A stretch of DNA of 64,000 nt from Arthrinium phaeospermum (lineage: Eukaryota > Ascomycota > Sordariomycetes > Amphisphaeriales > Apiosporaceae), in the NCBI GenBank assembly GCA_006503535.1, contig QYRS01000011.1, positions 1 through 64,000 of the forward strand. The letters are read 5' to 3'. Shown piece after piece: positions 46,645 through 57,127 of the stretch. How positions within the stretch are numbered: position 1 is the stretch's first letter; each line of letters opens with the position of its first letter. Under the pieces are notes generated by a model. It searched no databases and was not told where the DNA came from. It worked only from the letters and a program-made list of their open reading frames with translations. A program made the position numbers and the translations under genes.

Positions 46645-47819
46645 TTAATCATTCCGCGGCCGACCTTTTGGCCTGATCCTTACTGGATCTTGCAGTGGTT
46701 TTTGTATGCGTCCGAGTTCAGGACTCTTCCGCCTGACAATCCTTGAAGGGCTGCCATCTCGCCTATTTTTTCGGGACGACCGAGCGTGCCCCTGCAGTGC
46801 GTGTGCATACAGCCCAGATATTCCGTGTAATGAGGTTGCTGATTTTGATGGCCGTAAAGAGATGTACGAATCTACCGTAGTCTCATTACGCGGTGTGGGT
46901 GTGTCCGCCTCCACCGACTCCTCAACCGAACATTCGCACTCGGCGGGTGGAATAGCTTCACGCCGAAAGTCGTGCTGGTCGTGTTGACCGAAGTCTGTGG
47001 TAGAGAACCTGGACTCCGAGATGTCGGAAACTGACGTGACCGGACTATCGTCAGGTTGGGAAGTCTCCTCAAAGTCATGCTCAAACGGGAGCAGACCGGA
47101 TTGGGCTATACCATCAGACTCGGATTCTGAGAAGGACAAAGTCCGTGCTGGAGTCAAGGTGGCCAAATCGTACTCGTGGTGAGTATTGTCGCCCACAGAC
47201 GAAGCGGCCGATGAATCAGAGCACATGGTCATGGATCGAGGAGAAGGGGGAGATGGCTCGCAGGGACAGAGGTATTTATGGCGAGCGGCTCGTCAGTGAT
47301 GAAGTAGCGGTCGCCGTCATCGAAAAAGGATTTGCTGGAGCAGTGACCGTGGTCGCTGACAACATCGACAGCAGAGTCGGTGGAAGACACTGTCGTCCGC
47401 GCATCACCATCGTTCTGCTCGTCGTCAGAGTACGACTGGTGCCATGGGTGATCGTCGGGAAGGTAGGACGAAAAGTATCTAACCAGCGAGTCGAGCGACT
47501 TGGATCGAAAGAGCTGAAGGGCATATTGCCACTGGTGTGTACCAATGAGCTTCGGATTGGCGATGATTTCAAGAGAGGCCGACTCAAGACCGTCATTCAG
47601 CTCGCGAAGGCGTTGTTCTCTGCGATCGGCCAGGAGGCGATGGAACTCATCTGCGGTATTGGCCGAGTTTGAAATTTCGTACACATCGTGATGGAAGGCT
47701 TCGGGGTCCTGAATGGCGGACTGGAAGGTATTGTACTGATCGTGGAGCTTGGAGAAGAGGTCGTCCCTCTTCATTCCGAACTTCCAGGCAGGCCATGACC
47801 AACTGAGTTCGTCGTCCAT
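46645..47819 (-). CDS. Uncharacterised fungal protein, broken by a one-base frameshift
   Basis: The first half starts at 47,819 (MDDELSWSWPAWKFGMKRDD) and is a helical region rich in charged residues to about residue 120 (HDQYNTFQSAIQDPEAFHHDV). A Ser/Asp-rich section follows. At 47,257-47,261 the frame changes. The upstream frame gives NTSVPA and then soon stops, while the next frame continues EPSPPSPRSMTMCSDSSAA and stays open to 46,645 with an acidic, Ser-rich tail and a basic end (IRPKGRPRND). Inserting one base after GC at 47,260 would unite both halves into about 391 aa. No intron fits. I do not know the function. The proteins of this type that I can compare from memory are fungal and unannotated. 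Damage and sequencing error are both possible. Confidence 0.6.
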
Positions 47820-49716
47820 TCTACGTCTAAGGGGGGTGGGTATCAAGAGCGCTGTCGAAATCCAAGGAGCAAAAAATGAAATAAATGAGAGAAATCAAAC
47901 AAGGACTGAAAGGGAAAGACGGGCTAGGGTGCGTGGTGGCTGGTCGTCGCTATTGTATACAGGGTGTCATGTGTCGTTCAGGCGGGCTCGGAGTGAATCC
48001 ATCGATCTAGATACAGCCCATCAGGTCCATTTCGGCGATGTTCGTTCAGTGAAGAAGAAGTTGACTAGGGGTTGGAACTGGCGACAGTGGGTGACTGTTG
48101 ATTCGCGTTGCCTTTGGGATCCCTTTGTGACTGATGAACGTTGGCGAGCCTTTGTTGACGGGGAAATGGGGGAAGACGGGGAGGATATGACCACAGAACA
48201 GCCTAGCCAGCAGCGGTTTCAACGAGTTGGGCGAGCCTGGGTTCCCATTCTCAGACACCCTCCATGTTGCGGCCTGAGAGTTCAGGCCTAGAATGGGTCT
48301 GACCTCCAGCCACGGGACAGCCCTGCACAAACTTACTGCGCCTAGATTGCTAGCGGCCTTCGTTTGGCCAATCAATCGCTCTCAAGAGCAAGGATCTGTC
48401 TGACGCAGCCGATGGTTAGTGGCCCGATCGGCCAATGGCAGTTGCCCCATGATCAAAAATACGTTGCATCTCTTGGGAGGATCCCTGGCACACCCACCCT
48501 CCTCTTGCACTGCTCACTGCTCTTGCTGCAGTGAGTGGTAAGGTCTTGACGGTTTGCTTCCTACGCAGGCCACGGTACGGGTGTGTACGAATCGTCCTTA
48601 CTGTTGCTGTTTCTAATGGATGTTTGATCCGCCGAAGATGTGATCTCTACAAGTACCTCGAAACAATCGATCGGGATTTCCCTATAGAAACACCCCCACC
48701 GTGCGCTCTCTCAAATCAGTGTCGGGCAATCTCGTGACTGCGAGACGTTGCCTCACTCCATCCCTTGGCGCACCCATCATCCCACAAACTGGCTGATGTT
48801 GCAGATAGACTCTGCCAAAGTGCTACACGCATGTATGCATGTATGGCTAGAGAACTCTGGCAAGCCTGATGTTGATTGCATGCTCAAACTGCAAACTTTC
48901 TCTCTTATATATTCTGTATCCCAGCCGGTGTGTCATGGGAGGTGTTTGAGGCGAACATGGGAAAATGACACCGTCCTGAACAGCTGGCCGCACCTCATGC
49001 ACAGCCAGGCGCTGCCATCATGACGGGGTTGTTTTTTCTTGCTCAGCTTACCCACCCTTGCCTCTCTCTGCCTTGCCTCTTTAGCCAACCTCCAAGAAGG
49101 AGGGGCGATGCCTATCTTCCCAAGTATCTTCCGAGATGGCGGAGCAATCAGTGGAGTCACGGTGTTCTTGTGATTGGATTGACACCGTCTTGACTGCCCG
49201 CATGTCCCACCGATCTTACAGTCCAAATGTCGATGTGAACTGTGATCAGGGCTGTGTGAGGTAGGCCGTCAAGTGAAACAAACGTATCCTCGTACCGCTC
49301 CGTCTGCGTGCCCTTTTTAAAGGCAACTGGCGCACGTTGCGTGAACAGGATCGGTCTGCCCTACAGCATTGCAGTACCCGCCTAGGCAGCCAGGCGACTC
49401 CAGCGCGGGATCAGCCGCACCAACTTCTGACGGCTACCATGACTCCAAAGTTCCGGGTTCGTGTACACCCAGAATACTGTAGGCCTTGAGGACACTCCAC
49501 CTGACGCCTGTCTTCTCTACACCGTGGCGGCGGCCGGTCGAAAAGCTTCAAAGAGCCTCTCCCGCCTTTCCTTTGCATCATCGTCGTTCTGAGGTTTCCT
49601 GATTTCCCGATTTCCCTTCAATCCCACCCGATCTGCAGCAGATTTCTGCCTACTACTCGGCAGCCCAAGTCTCCATCTCATTCATACACATACCCTCTTA
49701 TTATCTTTTGCCTACC
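47820..49716. other. Divergent promoter region
   Basis: About 1.9 kb between two divergently transcribed genes. No supported coding region, tRNA or repeat. A pyrimidine-rich leader precedes the kinase start (about 49,600-49,716). Confidence 0.55.
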
Positions 49717-51576
49717 ATGGGCGAATACTACTATTCTGAGGAGAGGACGGAGCCCTTCTCCCAGGCGGAATTAGATAGCCGGCTCAAGAATAGTATCCGT
49801 GTTCCCGAGGATTTGGGGTCGTCCGAGGATGACTCTATCCCTCTGGACAAGCTTATCATCGATGACAAACATCGCAAGGAAGGGATCCGAATCTTGGTGC
49901 GGCCACTGACCAGGAGCCGCTCCGTGAGTCCCGGGTCGGATAACTGCAAATGGCTTGCTCTGCGCGCCGAGGTTGCGGCCGCTGAAAAGCCCGAGACTAG
50001 AGTGTTGGCCGTGACTCAGACCTCCAAGGATATCAACTTCGCACTGCGGATACCTGGCGAAAGCGGCGTGGACGAGACACGGCCCCCCATCTGGTGTGAA
50101 CTCTACTACGACCCAGCCAGCGACAATCAGATACTTTACAACCGCTCAGATGTCCCCATTACTCTAGCCAAGTTGTCGCTTGTCGATGGAGAGGATGGTG
50201 ATGCCAACTTTGAAGAAGAGCTCGTGCCGGGAACCACCAAGGAGCTATGTCCGGCCTCATGGAGATTGAGTGTTTATGGGACAGCTGTCATAGACTTCAG
50301 AATATTGACGAAACGCGCTGCTTCACTCAGGGTCCCACGTGAGCCACCCGACCTCTCGTCGGCCACCATTGGCAGTTCCGATGCCCTCAACTCGTCAGTC
50401 AAAAGATCCTTCGCCGAGGAGGACGACGGGGAGGCAACCGTAGAGAAAAGGCTGCGTACTGTTGGTCGTGGGCACGCCAATACCGATGGCGACGGCGTCA
50501 TCGTGTTCTATCCACGGACAATGGCAGACCCGCTGGTGTTCCCACTTCCCAATGCTGTTACGGCGACAGAAGTTGCGATACCAACCGGCCAAGCCCTGCT
50601 GCAGGTGCAAAGGGACGAGACCATCAGCATACCGGGTGGCTACGAGCTTGACCAGTACCAGTTGACAAAGCGCAATCAGATTGCCACCACGGCAGCCTCC
50701 TCGGTTTTCACCGCCCGTCACTCCAAAGTTTCCGAGGTTCCGGACGGCGTCATCACGGTGAAAGTTCTTAAAACGCGCGAACCAGATAATGCCAAACCGC
50801 AGGACAGTCATAGGAATGTTATTCGCCAAGCGGACGTGTGGCTACGCGAATATCGGAGTCAGGAAGACCTTAAACACGAGTCCATTGTGAGGCTGTACGG
50901 TGGCGATGCGCGATACTTGTCGCTGTATATGGAGCATGTAGACGGCAAAGACCTGGCGGCCCGCAGCGTCTGGCGAGACGCTGGGACCGACATCTTCACG
51001 GGCGATCGTGGCGATGCGGTCCGAATCCTCAAGGACATCGCGGGCGCTCTGAACTACGTACACCAACGAAAGCGCGTCCACAACGATATCAAGCCTGCTA
51101 ACATACTATACTCGCGGGAGCGTGGGGCAGTACTATGCGACTTTGGTCTATCAACACGAACGAATGACGCGGCAACCAACGGTGGCACACCATACTACGT
51201 CCCCCCCGAGTTCATCGGGCAAAGGCTGCGTGGAAGCCCGTCAGACGTTTGGGCCTTGGGTGTCACGATGCTGTATGTGCTCAAGAAGATCACCTTTCCC
51301 GACGCTCGTGGCCGCCAGGGACATCCCAAGCAACTATACTGGATGATTGCCGACCTCAACCGCAGGACGCACCACCACCATACTGGCAAGGGAGTTTCCG
51401 CCGTGGGCCAAATGCAGCAGTGGCTGAACGAGGTGAACGAGGCGAAGTCCAAGCTGAATTCGCGAGACAAGCTGCACCTGCTGGTCTCGCAGATGTTAAC
51501 ACCCAACCCAGGCCAGCGAATCACCATGGCCAAGATCATGTCCGAACTCATCAAAGATGCGGCACTCGATAAGTGA
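49717..51576 (+). CDS. Fungal serine/threonine protein kinase with a novel-looking N-terminal domain
   Basis: A single exon of 619 aa from ATG 49,717 (context ACCATGG). Residues 1 to about 205 form a domain with ICELYYDP-like strands (WCELYYDPASDNQIL...WRLSVYGTAVIDFRIL). A similar region precedes kinases in several Sordariomycetes. Residues about 325-615 are a protein kinase domain. It has Lys349 (VITVKVLK), catalytic Asp457 in VHNDIKPANIL (HND in place of HRD), metal-binding Asp475 in CDFGLS and Glu498 in PPE. The glycine-rich loop is degenerate (RNQIATTAASSVFTARH, with no GxGxxG), so ATP binding may be unusual. A nuclear-type basic patch (VEKRLRTVGRGH) lies between the domains. The biological role is not known. 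Confidence 0.85.
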   Translation: MGEYYYSEERTEPFSQAELDSRLKNSIRVPEDLGSSEDDSIPLDKLIIDDKHRKEGIRILVRPLTRSRSVSPGSDNCKWLALRAEVAAAEKPETRVLAVTQTSKDINFALRIPGESGVDETRPPIWCELYYDPASDNQILYNRSDVPITLAKLSLVDGEDGDANFEEELVPGTTKELCPASWRLSVYGTAVIDFRILTKRAASLRVPREPPDLSSATIGSSDALNSSVKRSFAEEDDGEATVEKRLRTVGRGHANTDGDGVIVFYPRTMADPLVFPLPNAVTATEVAIPTGQALLQVQRDETISIPGGYELDQYQLTKRNQIATTAASSVFTARHSKVSEVPDGVITVKVLKTREPDNAKPQDSHRNVIRQADVWLREYRSQEDLKHESIVRLYGGDARYLSLYMEHVDGKDLAARSVWRDAGTDIFTGDRGDAVRILKDIAGALNYVHQRKRVHNDIKPANILYSRERGAVLCDFGLSTRTNDAATNGGTPYYVPPEFIGQRLRGSPSDVWALGVTMLYVLKKITFPDARGRQGHPKQLYWMIADLNRRTHHHHTGKGVSAVGQMQQWLNEVNEAKSKLNSRDKLHLLVSQMLTPNPGQRITMAKIMSELIKDAALDK

Positions 51577-52815
51577 AGCAACTTGTAAAGCTGCGGAAGC
51601 TTGTTTGGGAACCCGATCCTTCCGACGGTCAAAGGTGTTCCGATAAACCATCTCAAATCTATTTTCACGCACGATACCCCACTATATACATACTGAATTC
51701 AGATCATTTGCTAAATGATACTCCTCTTGCTTGTTGCCGACGTGACGGCATCCTAATGTCGATGATTCGGGGGGTTTTTTTTTTCTTCTTTTTTTCTTTT
51801 TTTTCTTTTGTGTTGATAACGCTACACGGAGCACATACCATGGACAAGCCGAGCATGCCTGTCATGGTTACCACGTCCAATTGCTTTGCCACAGCGGAAT
51901 TTCCAGGAGTTTTGGAAGTGGCGGTGAAAGTGGGATTCGAAAATGAGCCAGCAGAGGACGGCGCTTGTTTGACGTACTCGGCAGATATCCCAGTACTGTT
52001 CTGGCACCTATCGCCAGACAAGGGCTGGGGGCACTCGGGCGGAAGGTGATATAGGCGCACTGTCAGCAGGCTCATCAGTCCAGTCCATCACCAAGAATGA
52101 TTTGCATTACTGCCGACGTGGAACCTACGTTGTAGAGAGCCAAGCCAAATTTCTCGAGGTGACCACCTGGATGGTGGTATTGTCGCCATCACGCGGCTGG
52201 ACGGGAAGTGGCAAGGATGGGATGCAGTACGTGCCTCTTCCCGTGACGTGGAAAACGCTGGCCTTGGTGCTCAGGCCCAAGGCCACGGATCCTCCCTGCA
52301 TAGGCCAGTCTGTCCTGCCAGCGACACCGGGTGCGGCGCCGGCGCCGGCGACTTTTCAACGATGTGCGTCAGTAGGTTGTAACATACACGGATACTGCTA
52401 TTGGTCGCATGTGGTATTGTCGGCAAGCGTATCGGCTCTCGATGCGGGATACACGATGGAATAGTGCGCCGCTGGGTGCGTGGTTGTGCTTAGCAAAGAT
52501 GCGGAAGAGATGTACATGAGATAGATGGCCCTTGAGGATTACATAGATAATTGCACTTGCCCCCGCTTGTAGTATTCACAGAGGAGGGGGGTAGTACAGG
52601 CACAGCGAACCCTCCCCATCACCTAACCCGGCACGTATCGCACACGAATCAGTGGCGTAATTTGACGCTCGACTATATACATTCGGCTGGTGCGGGGATG
52701 CTGCCCCGGGTCACATGATAGCGATTCAGGTTGCACAATGCGGCGGCGAAGGACTCGGCTGGCCCCCCCCCCCCTCCCTGAAAAGCAAACCCTCCGACCG
52801 ACCCAATCAATCGCC
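51577..52815. other. Intergenic: kinase 3' side and aldolase promoter
   Basis: About 1.2 kb with no supported gene. A T-rich run with scattered C occupies about 51,773-51,809. A GCC/GGC-type repeat lies near 52,331-52,350, and a C9 run near 52,765-52,775 sits about 45 bp before the aldolase start. Confidence 0.55.
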
Positions 52816-53631
52816 ATGATGGACAAAGAAGCCCTCGAAGCTGCCGCTCTCGGCGCCATCCACCGTAAGCTCATCAGCGGCAGCCACATCCTGCACCACC
52901 ACCGTGTTTTGGACGCATACGGCCATCTCTCGGTCCGCCACCCCTTCAAGCCCGACGTCTTCATCCTGTCCCGGGACGCCGCCCCGGCCACCATCACCTC
53001 GGCTCGCGACCTGGTCGAGTACTGGGTCAAGGACGCCGCCCCCGTGGACCCGGAGCATGCGCCCAAGGGCTTTGCCGAGCGTCACATCCACAGCGAGCTG
53101 TATCGCGCCTACCCCTCCATCCAGAGTGTTGTCCACAGCCACGCCGACGCCGTCCTCCCCTACACCATCAACGGCGTGCCGCTGCGACCTTGCTACCACA
53201 TGGCTGGCTTCCTGGGCCACTGGTCGCCTGTCTGGGACATCGCCTCGGCCCGTTCCGGCGGCGGCGGCAACGGCGACATGCTGGTCCGCTCCGAGGCCCT
53301 CGGCGCCGCCCTGGCCCAGCAGTTCAAGTACTCGACCACGGTCGTCCTGATGCGCGGCCACGGCTTCACCGCCGTCGCCGGCGAGGGCGGCATCGAAGAG
53401 GCCGTCTTCCGCGCCGTCTACACGGCCCTCAATGCCGCCGTCCAGACGACGGCCCTGACGACCCAGGCGGCCTACCACAGTCGCAACGACGCCCCGCTGC
53501 AGCCCATCAAGTTCCTCTCGCCCGAGGAGGCCGAGGCCTCCAAGGCCATGGCAAGCGACACAGTGATGCGGCCCTGGGGCTTGTGGCTGAGGGAGGTGGA
53601 AGCTTCTAGCCTTTACCTTAACTCGGCGTGA
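52816..53631 (+). CDS. Class II aldolase/adducin-domain protein
   Basis: A single exon of 271 aa from MMDKEALEAA. An in-frame ATG-like extension to 52,690 contains low-complexity sequence and is probably leader. The class II aldolase fold is visible throughout. It has a GHLSVRHP strand near residue 36, HSELYRAYPSIQSVVHSHADAV with His107 and His109 as zinc ligands and Glu94 nearby, then VVLMRGHGF with the third His182. Bacterial relatives cleave sugar phosphates such as fuculose-1-phosphate. The fungal ones are mostly uncharacterised cytosolic enzymes, so the substrate is unknown. It ends just before a (GGAGGC)n repeat. Confidence 0.88.
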   Translation: MMDKEALEAAALGAIHRKLISGSHILHHHRVLDAYGHLSVRHPFKPDVFILSRDAAPATITSARDLVEYWVKDAAPVDPEHAPKGFAERHIHSELYRAYPSIQSVVHSHADAVLPYTINGVPLRPCYHMAGFLGHWSPVWDIASARSGGGGNGDMLVRSEALGAALAQQFKYSTTVVLMRGHGFTAVAGEGGIEEAVFRAVYTALNAAVQTTALTTQAAYHSRNDAPLQPIKFLSPEEAEASKAMASDTVMRPWGLWLREVEASSLYLNSA

Positions 53632-53660
53632 GGCGGAGGCGGAGGCGGAGGCGGAGGCGG
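53632..53660 (+). repeat. (GGAGGC)n microsatellite
   Basis: Five units of GGCGGA/GGAGGC directly follow the aldolase stop codon. Confidence 0.85.
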
Positions 53661-53865
53661 ACGTGGCTCCGTGTAACGCGCCTCGACTGTCATCACCATG
53701 AATAACACCCTCACGTCATATGTTCAAGCGCCTGCGGATAATCTATCCCATACATGCCTATGTATATAAACTATACACCTCGAGAGAAACTCGCATATAT
53801 ATATATATATTCATCTAGAGAACCGACTCTTCAAGTCGGCTCTCTGGTAAACCATCCTTGTCCCT

Positions 53866-54717
53866 CTAGTGCATCACGGTGATGGTGTGTACATATTTGA
53901 CCTTGCCATCCACAATGCGAATCTCGTGGCTGTCGGGCCAGGCCCCCAGGGAGCTGAACTCGCACAGGACGTCGACGGAGCCCACGACCTCGTCGATGAC
54001 GTAGCGGCGGTTCCCGTTGACTCTGGCGCTGCCGCCGCGGGGGAGCGTCTGGCCGCAGGGGCGTGTCAGCATCGAGCCCTCGACGCGCTCGCAGTCGGTG
54101 CCCCAGGGGATCGAGCCGGCCGCCGTCGCGTTGGTCCACATGTCGAGGTAGGCGTCCCCCGCATGGCGCAGGGCGTCGCGGCTCGGCCGGCGCCCCGCAT
54201 CGTCGATGGGGCTCCAGTCCTCCTTCTGGATGTACGACAGCGTCTGCCGCGCGTTGAAGAAGAGGTCTCCCGTCGTCGCGCGCACCGTGTCGATCATGCC
54301 GATGACGGTGCTCGTGCCGTTGGTCGAGCCGCTCGGCGGCTGGTGGCGAATCTGCGTGCCTACGACGTACGGCTTCGTGCCCGTCGTCGAGATGAACATG
54401 GTGTAGCTGGCGCAGGCGACGGTGTCGGCCGTGGACCGGTTCAGGTCCAGCTTGAGGGGCTGGCTGAGCAGGCCGTTGGCCAGGTCGGCCCTCTTGTTGT
54501 TCTCCATGTAGGTGAAGTTGGTGCCCGAGATCTGCAGCCCGGCCGGCTTCCCGCTGACCTGCGCTTCCAGGTAGCTGTTGGCCGTGGCCAGAAGCTCGTC
54601 ACGCGAACATTGCGCCGTCGCCCGGCTAATGTGGCATGCCGCCAGGAGCAGACCCCAGAGGGCTCTTTTGGTAGTCAGATCCCGCAGCATTGTCATTGTC
54701 GCACACGAACATGTCAA
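53866..54717 (-). CDS. Secreted DUF8021-like protein
   Basis: A single exon of 283 aa from the first ATG. Internal starts at Met8 and Met10 (54,696 and 54,690) would place the signal peptide closer to the N-terminus and may be preferred. The segment KRALWGLLLAACHISRATAQ is a good signal peptide, followed by the mature N-terminus CSRDELLATANSYLEAQ, typical of fungal DUF8021 proteins. Other conserved-looking parts are the NKRADL segment after a Tyr, VACASYTMF, PYVVGTQIR and the C-terminal YVIDEVVGSVDVLCEFSSLG...PDSHEIRIVDGKVKYVHTITV. Four or more Cys suggest disulphides in the secreted form. The function of the family is unknown. Confidence 0.82.
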   Translation of the reverse strand: MTCSCATMTMLRDLTTKRALWGLLLAACHISRATAQCSRDELLATANSYLEAQVSGKPAGLQISGTNFTYMENNKRADLANGLLSQPLKLDLNRSTADTVACASYTMFISTTGTKPYVVGTQIRHQPPSGSTNGTSTVIGMIDTVRATTGDLFFNARQTLSYIQKEDWSPIDDAGRRPSRDALRHAGDAYLDMWTNATAAGSIPWGTDCERVEGSMLTRPCGQTLPRGGSARVNGNRRYVIDEVVGSVDVLCEFSSLGAWPDSHEIRIVDGKVKYVHTITVMH

Positions 54718-55005
54718 GGTCTACTGAGCTGTTTCGTCGCTGTTTTGGATTGGAGGGGATTGATTGGATGTTCCCGAGCAGAGTCGAGTTGCGCCTGGTA
54801 CTTACTTATATCACGGCCTGGTCTTGCCTGAAGCCACACACGCAAAGATCAACAACCAACAGAGATTGCCGTGGTTAAATTGCCTGATCCGGAATTGGTT
54901 CTCCAAACACAGTCACATCTCTCCGCTTCGCCCATATTAACATGTATACATACAGTATGGCGTACCCACCGGTACCTGGCTCATTTGATTTAGGCACTTC
55001 TGTGG

Positions 55006-56593
55006 TCACCCTGACCTGCTCATAACGCCCAGTGACGAGTTCCGACTCCAGCCACCCTCGGCCTCAAAGATGTCCCCCACAGCTTTCGAGACGGCGAGTA
55101 GATGCCTGTCGTTGTACCTGGCGGCCACAAGAGTGAGGCCAATCGGCAGACCGTTTTCTCCCTTGAATCCCGGCACGTTCACGGTCGGTGTATGCAGGCC
55201 CTGCCAAAGTGGTGTTAGCTCTGATGCGAAGATGTCCGGGAAACAGGCCCACCAATCAAGGAAAAGCATGGAAAACGACTTACAGTCCAACTGCTGCAAA
55301 AGTTGGCGCTGCCGGTACTGTCCAAGCCCTCGGGCGCCTCGTCCGGTACGCTTGGCGTGACGATGGCCGCATATCCGGCGGCGATGGCGTCCATCTTGGG
55401 CCGCAGCGCGGCCATGCTGTCCCAGGCGCGCAGCTGCTCGGCGCGCGTGTACTTGTGCTCGTTCTCGACATGGCCGACGAGGAAGCCGTGCAGCTTGTCG
55501 GCGGCGATGCGATACTCGGGCAAGAAGGAGACGCGGCCCTCGGCGTGCAGCACGACGCGGTGGTAGTGCGGCATGTCGTCGAACTCGGGCGGCAGCTCTA
55601 TCTCGTCCACCTCGGCGCCGTGCGCGCGCAACAGCCCCGCGGCCTTGTCCATGGCGGCAGCGGTGCCTGCGCCGACCTGCGGCCACACCACCGTCTTCAG
55701 CATGGCGAACCTGGCGCCCCGCACGCCGAAGGGCGCCTCGGGCGGCGGCGGCGGCGGTGTGTCGTCGTGCAGGGCAAAGACGTCGGCCAGCAGCTCGAGG
55801 TCGTCGACGCTGCGGGCGTACAGGCCGAGCGTGTCGAAGAGGAGGGCGTAGACCTTCTGTCCCTCACGGCTGATGGAGTTCCAGGTCGGCTTGAAGGCAT
55901 AAATGCCGTTGAACGACCCCGGGCGGATCGTGCTGCCGCCCGTCTGCGTGCCCAGGCCGAGGGGGGCCTGGAGGTCGCCGACGGCCGCGCCGGATCCCGA
56001 CGAGGAGCCGCCGGGCGTCCTGGTGGGATCGTGCGGATTGCTCGTCTTGGGCCCCACCGTCGTGGCTGCGAACTCAGTCGTCGTCGTCTTCCCTGCGGGG
56101 CTCCCGTCAGCATCAAAGGTCCAAACAAAGCCCGACAGGCGACCGACAGGGGGCAAGGCGTACCCAGCAGCAGCGCGCCCGCTTTGCGTAGTATGGCGAT
56201 GGATGCTGCATCGACCTTTGGCGCAGACCCTTTGTAAATGGGCGAGTTGAACTGAGTGGGCATGTCTGGTGGTGGAGGGAAGGAAGGGAGCACACGTCAG
56301 TAAGTACCAGTGGGCGTCGTCGGGAGGGAGGGCTCTCGTTTACCTTTGGTGTAGATGACATCCTTGATAGCGACCGCAACTCCGTGTAGGGGCCCCCGCT
56401 GCTCCGCCGGCGTCTGATCCAGAGCCTTGGCTTGTTGGATCACATAATCGGGGTCCAGATACGCCCAAGCCTTGACGGTCGCATCGCGCTGCTCTATTCT
56501 CGAAAGCAAGGAGCGTGCGTACTCCTCCACTGTCAGAGAACCGTCTCTGAACCGGGCCAACACCTGCGTGGCTGTAAGTTGATACGCCTCCAT
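55006..56593 (-). CDS. Amidase-signature family hydrolase
   Basis: Four exons are proposed, 56,593-56,344, 56,265-56,164, 56,092-55,284 and 55,200-55,006, giving 451 aa, and all joins are in frame. The Ser-cisSer-Lys triad is visible: Lys77 in GVAVAIKDVIYTK, cis-Ser147 in TPGGSSSGSGAAVG and nucleophile Ser171 in GTQTGGSTIRP. The 24-residue gap between the two Ser matches the family. Members hydrolyse amides, and a small nitrogen compound is a plausible substrate here. The next gene on the same strand upstream is an NCS1 permease. The product is a little shorter than many fungal amidases (about 530-600 aa) but lacks none of the core motifs. The N-terminus (QLTATQVLARFRDGSLTVEEY) is typical. 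Confidence 0.9.
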
Positions 56594-57127
56594 TGGCTGG
56601 CCAGGCGAGAGAGGGGCGAAGAGGTTGTTGCGTTTCGTTCGAGATGAATCTTGTGTGACCAGGAGCTCGTGGACGTCTAGTTACGCCGGCTGTATCATCG
56701 TCACCAACATAGCCGTGATCGGATGGGCTCCCGCGGCATTTTGGAGTAACCCCATCGGAGCGGTTATCGGTCGGTACCCCGAAAGTGGAGCATGTTGGTT
56801 GTGTGTGCCTGCGCTGCTCTGCTTTGTTCTGCTCGGATCCATACCTGATCCAGATCCACATGTAGCGTTATTATTCAATGGTGTGTGGGATGCCTGACTC
56901 GAGTAGAGTTCGGGTTTTATGCCCAGTATTCTTTCTTATTACTCGCAACACTCCTTGTTCGTGTAAGATCGGAAGTTGTTACATTGTCATCCTCTGCCAA
57001 GAATGGCTCTCCAACTTTACACCGTGTTCCTCATTGGAGACATAACTTGGTAATTTTGGAGCAACTGCCTTCTCTGGATCTACTTGGTGTCTCCCCATAT
57101 GTTTTACGTCATGGCCTCTCTTCTCGC
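56594..57127. other. Intergenic: amidase promoter and permease 3' side
   Basis: About 530 bp. No gene is recognised. Several GATA words occur, as expected by chance in a region of this length, so no regulatory claim is made. Confidence 0.5.

Noticed and set aside
53869..54831. Plus-strand 320-codon frame across the DUF8021-like gene
   Set aside because: Low-complexity Arg/Ala/Val shadow of the minus-strand gene, which has a signal peptide and conserved sequence.
55188..56237. Plus-strand 349-codon frame across the amidase gene
   Set aside because: Shadow frame. The opposite strand carries the amidase catalytic triad.
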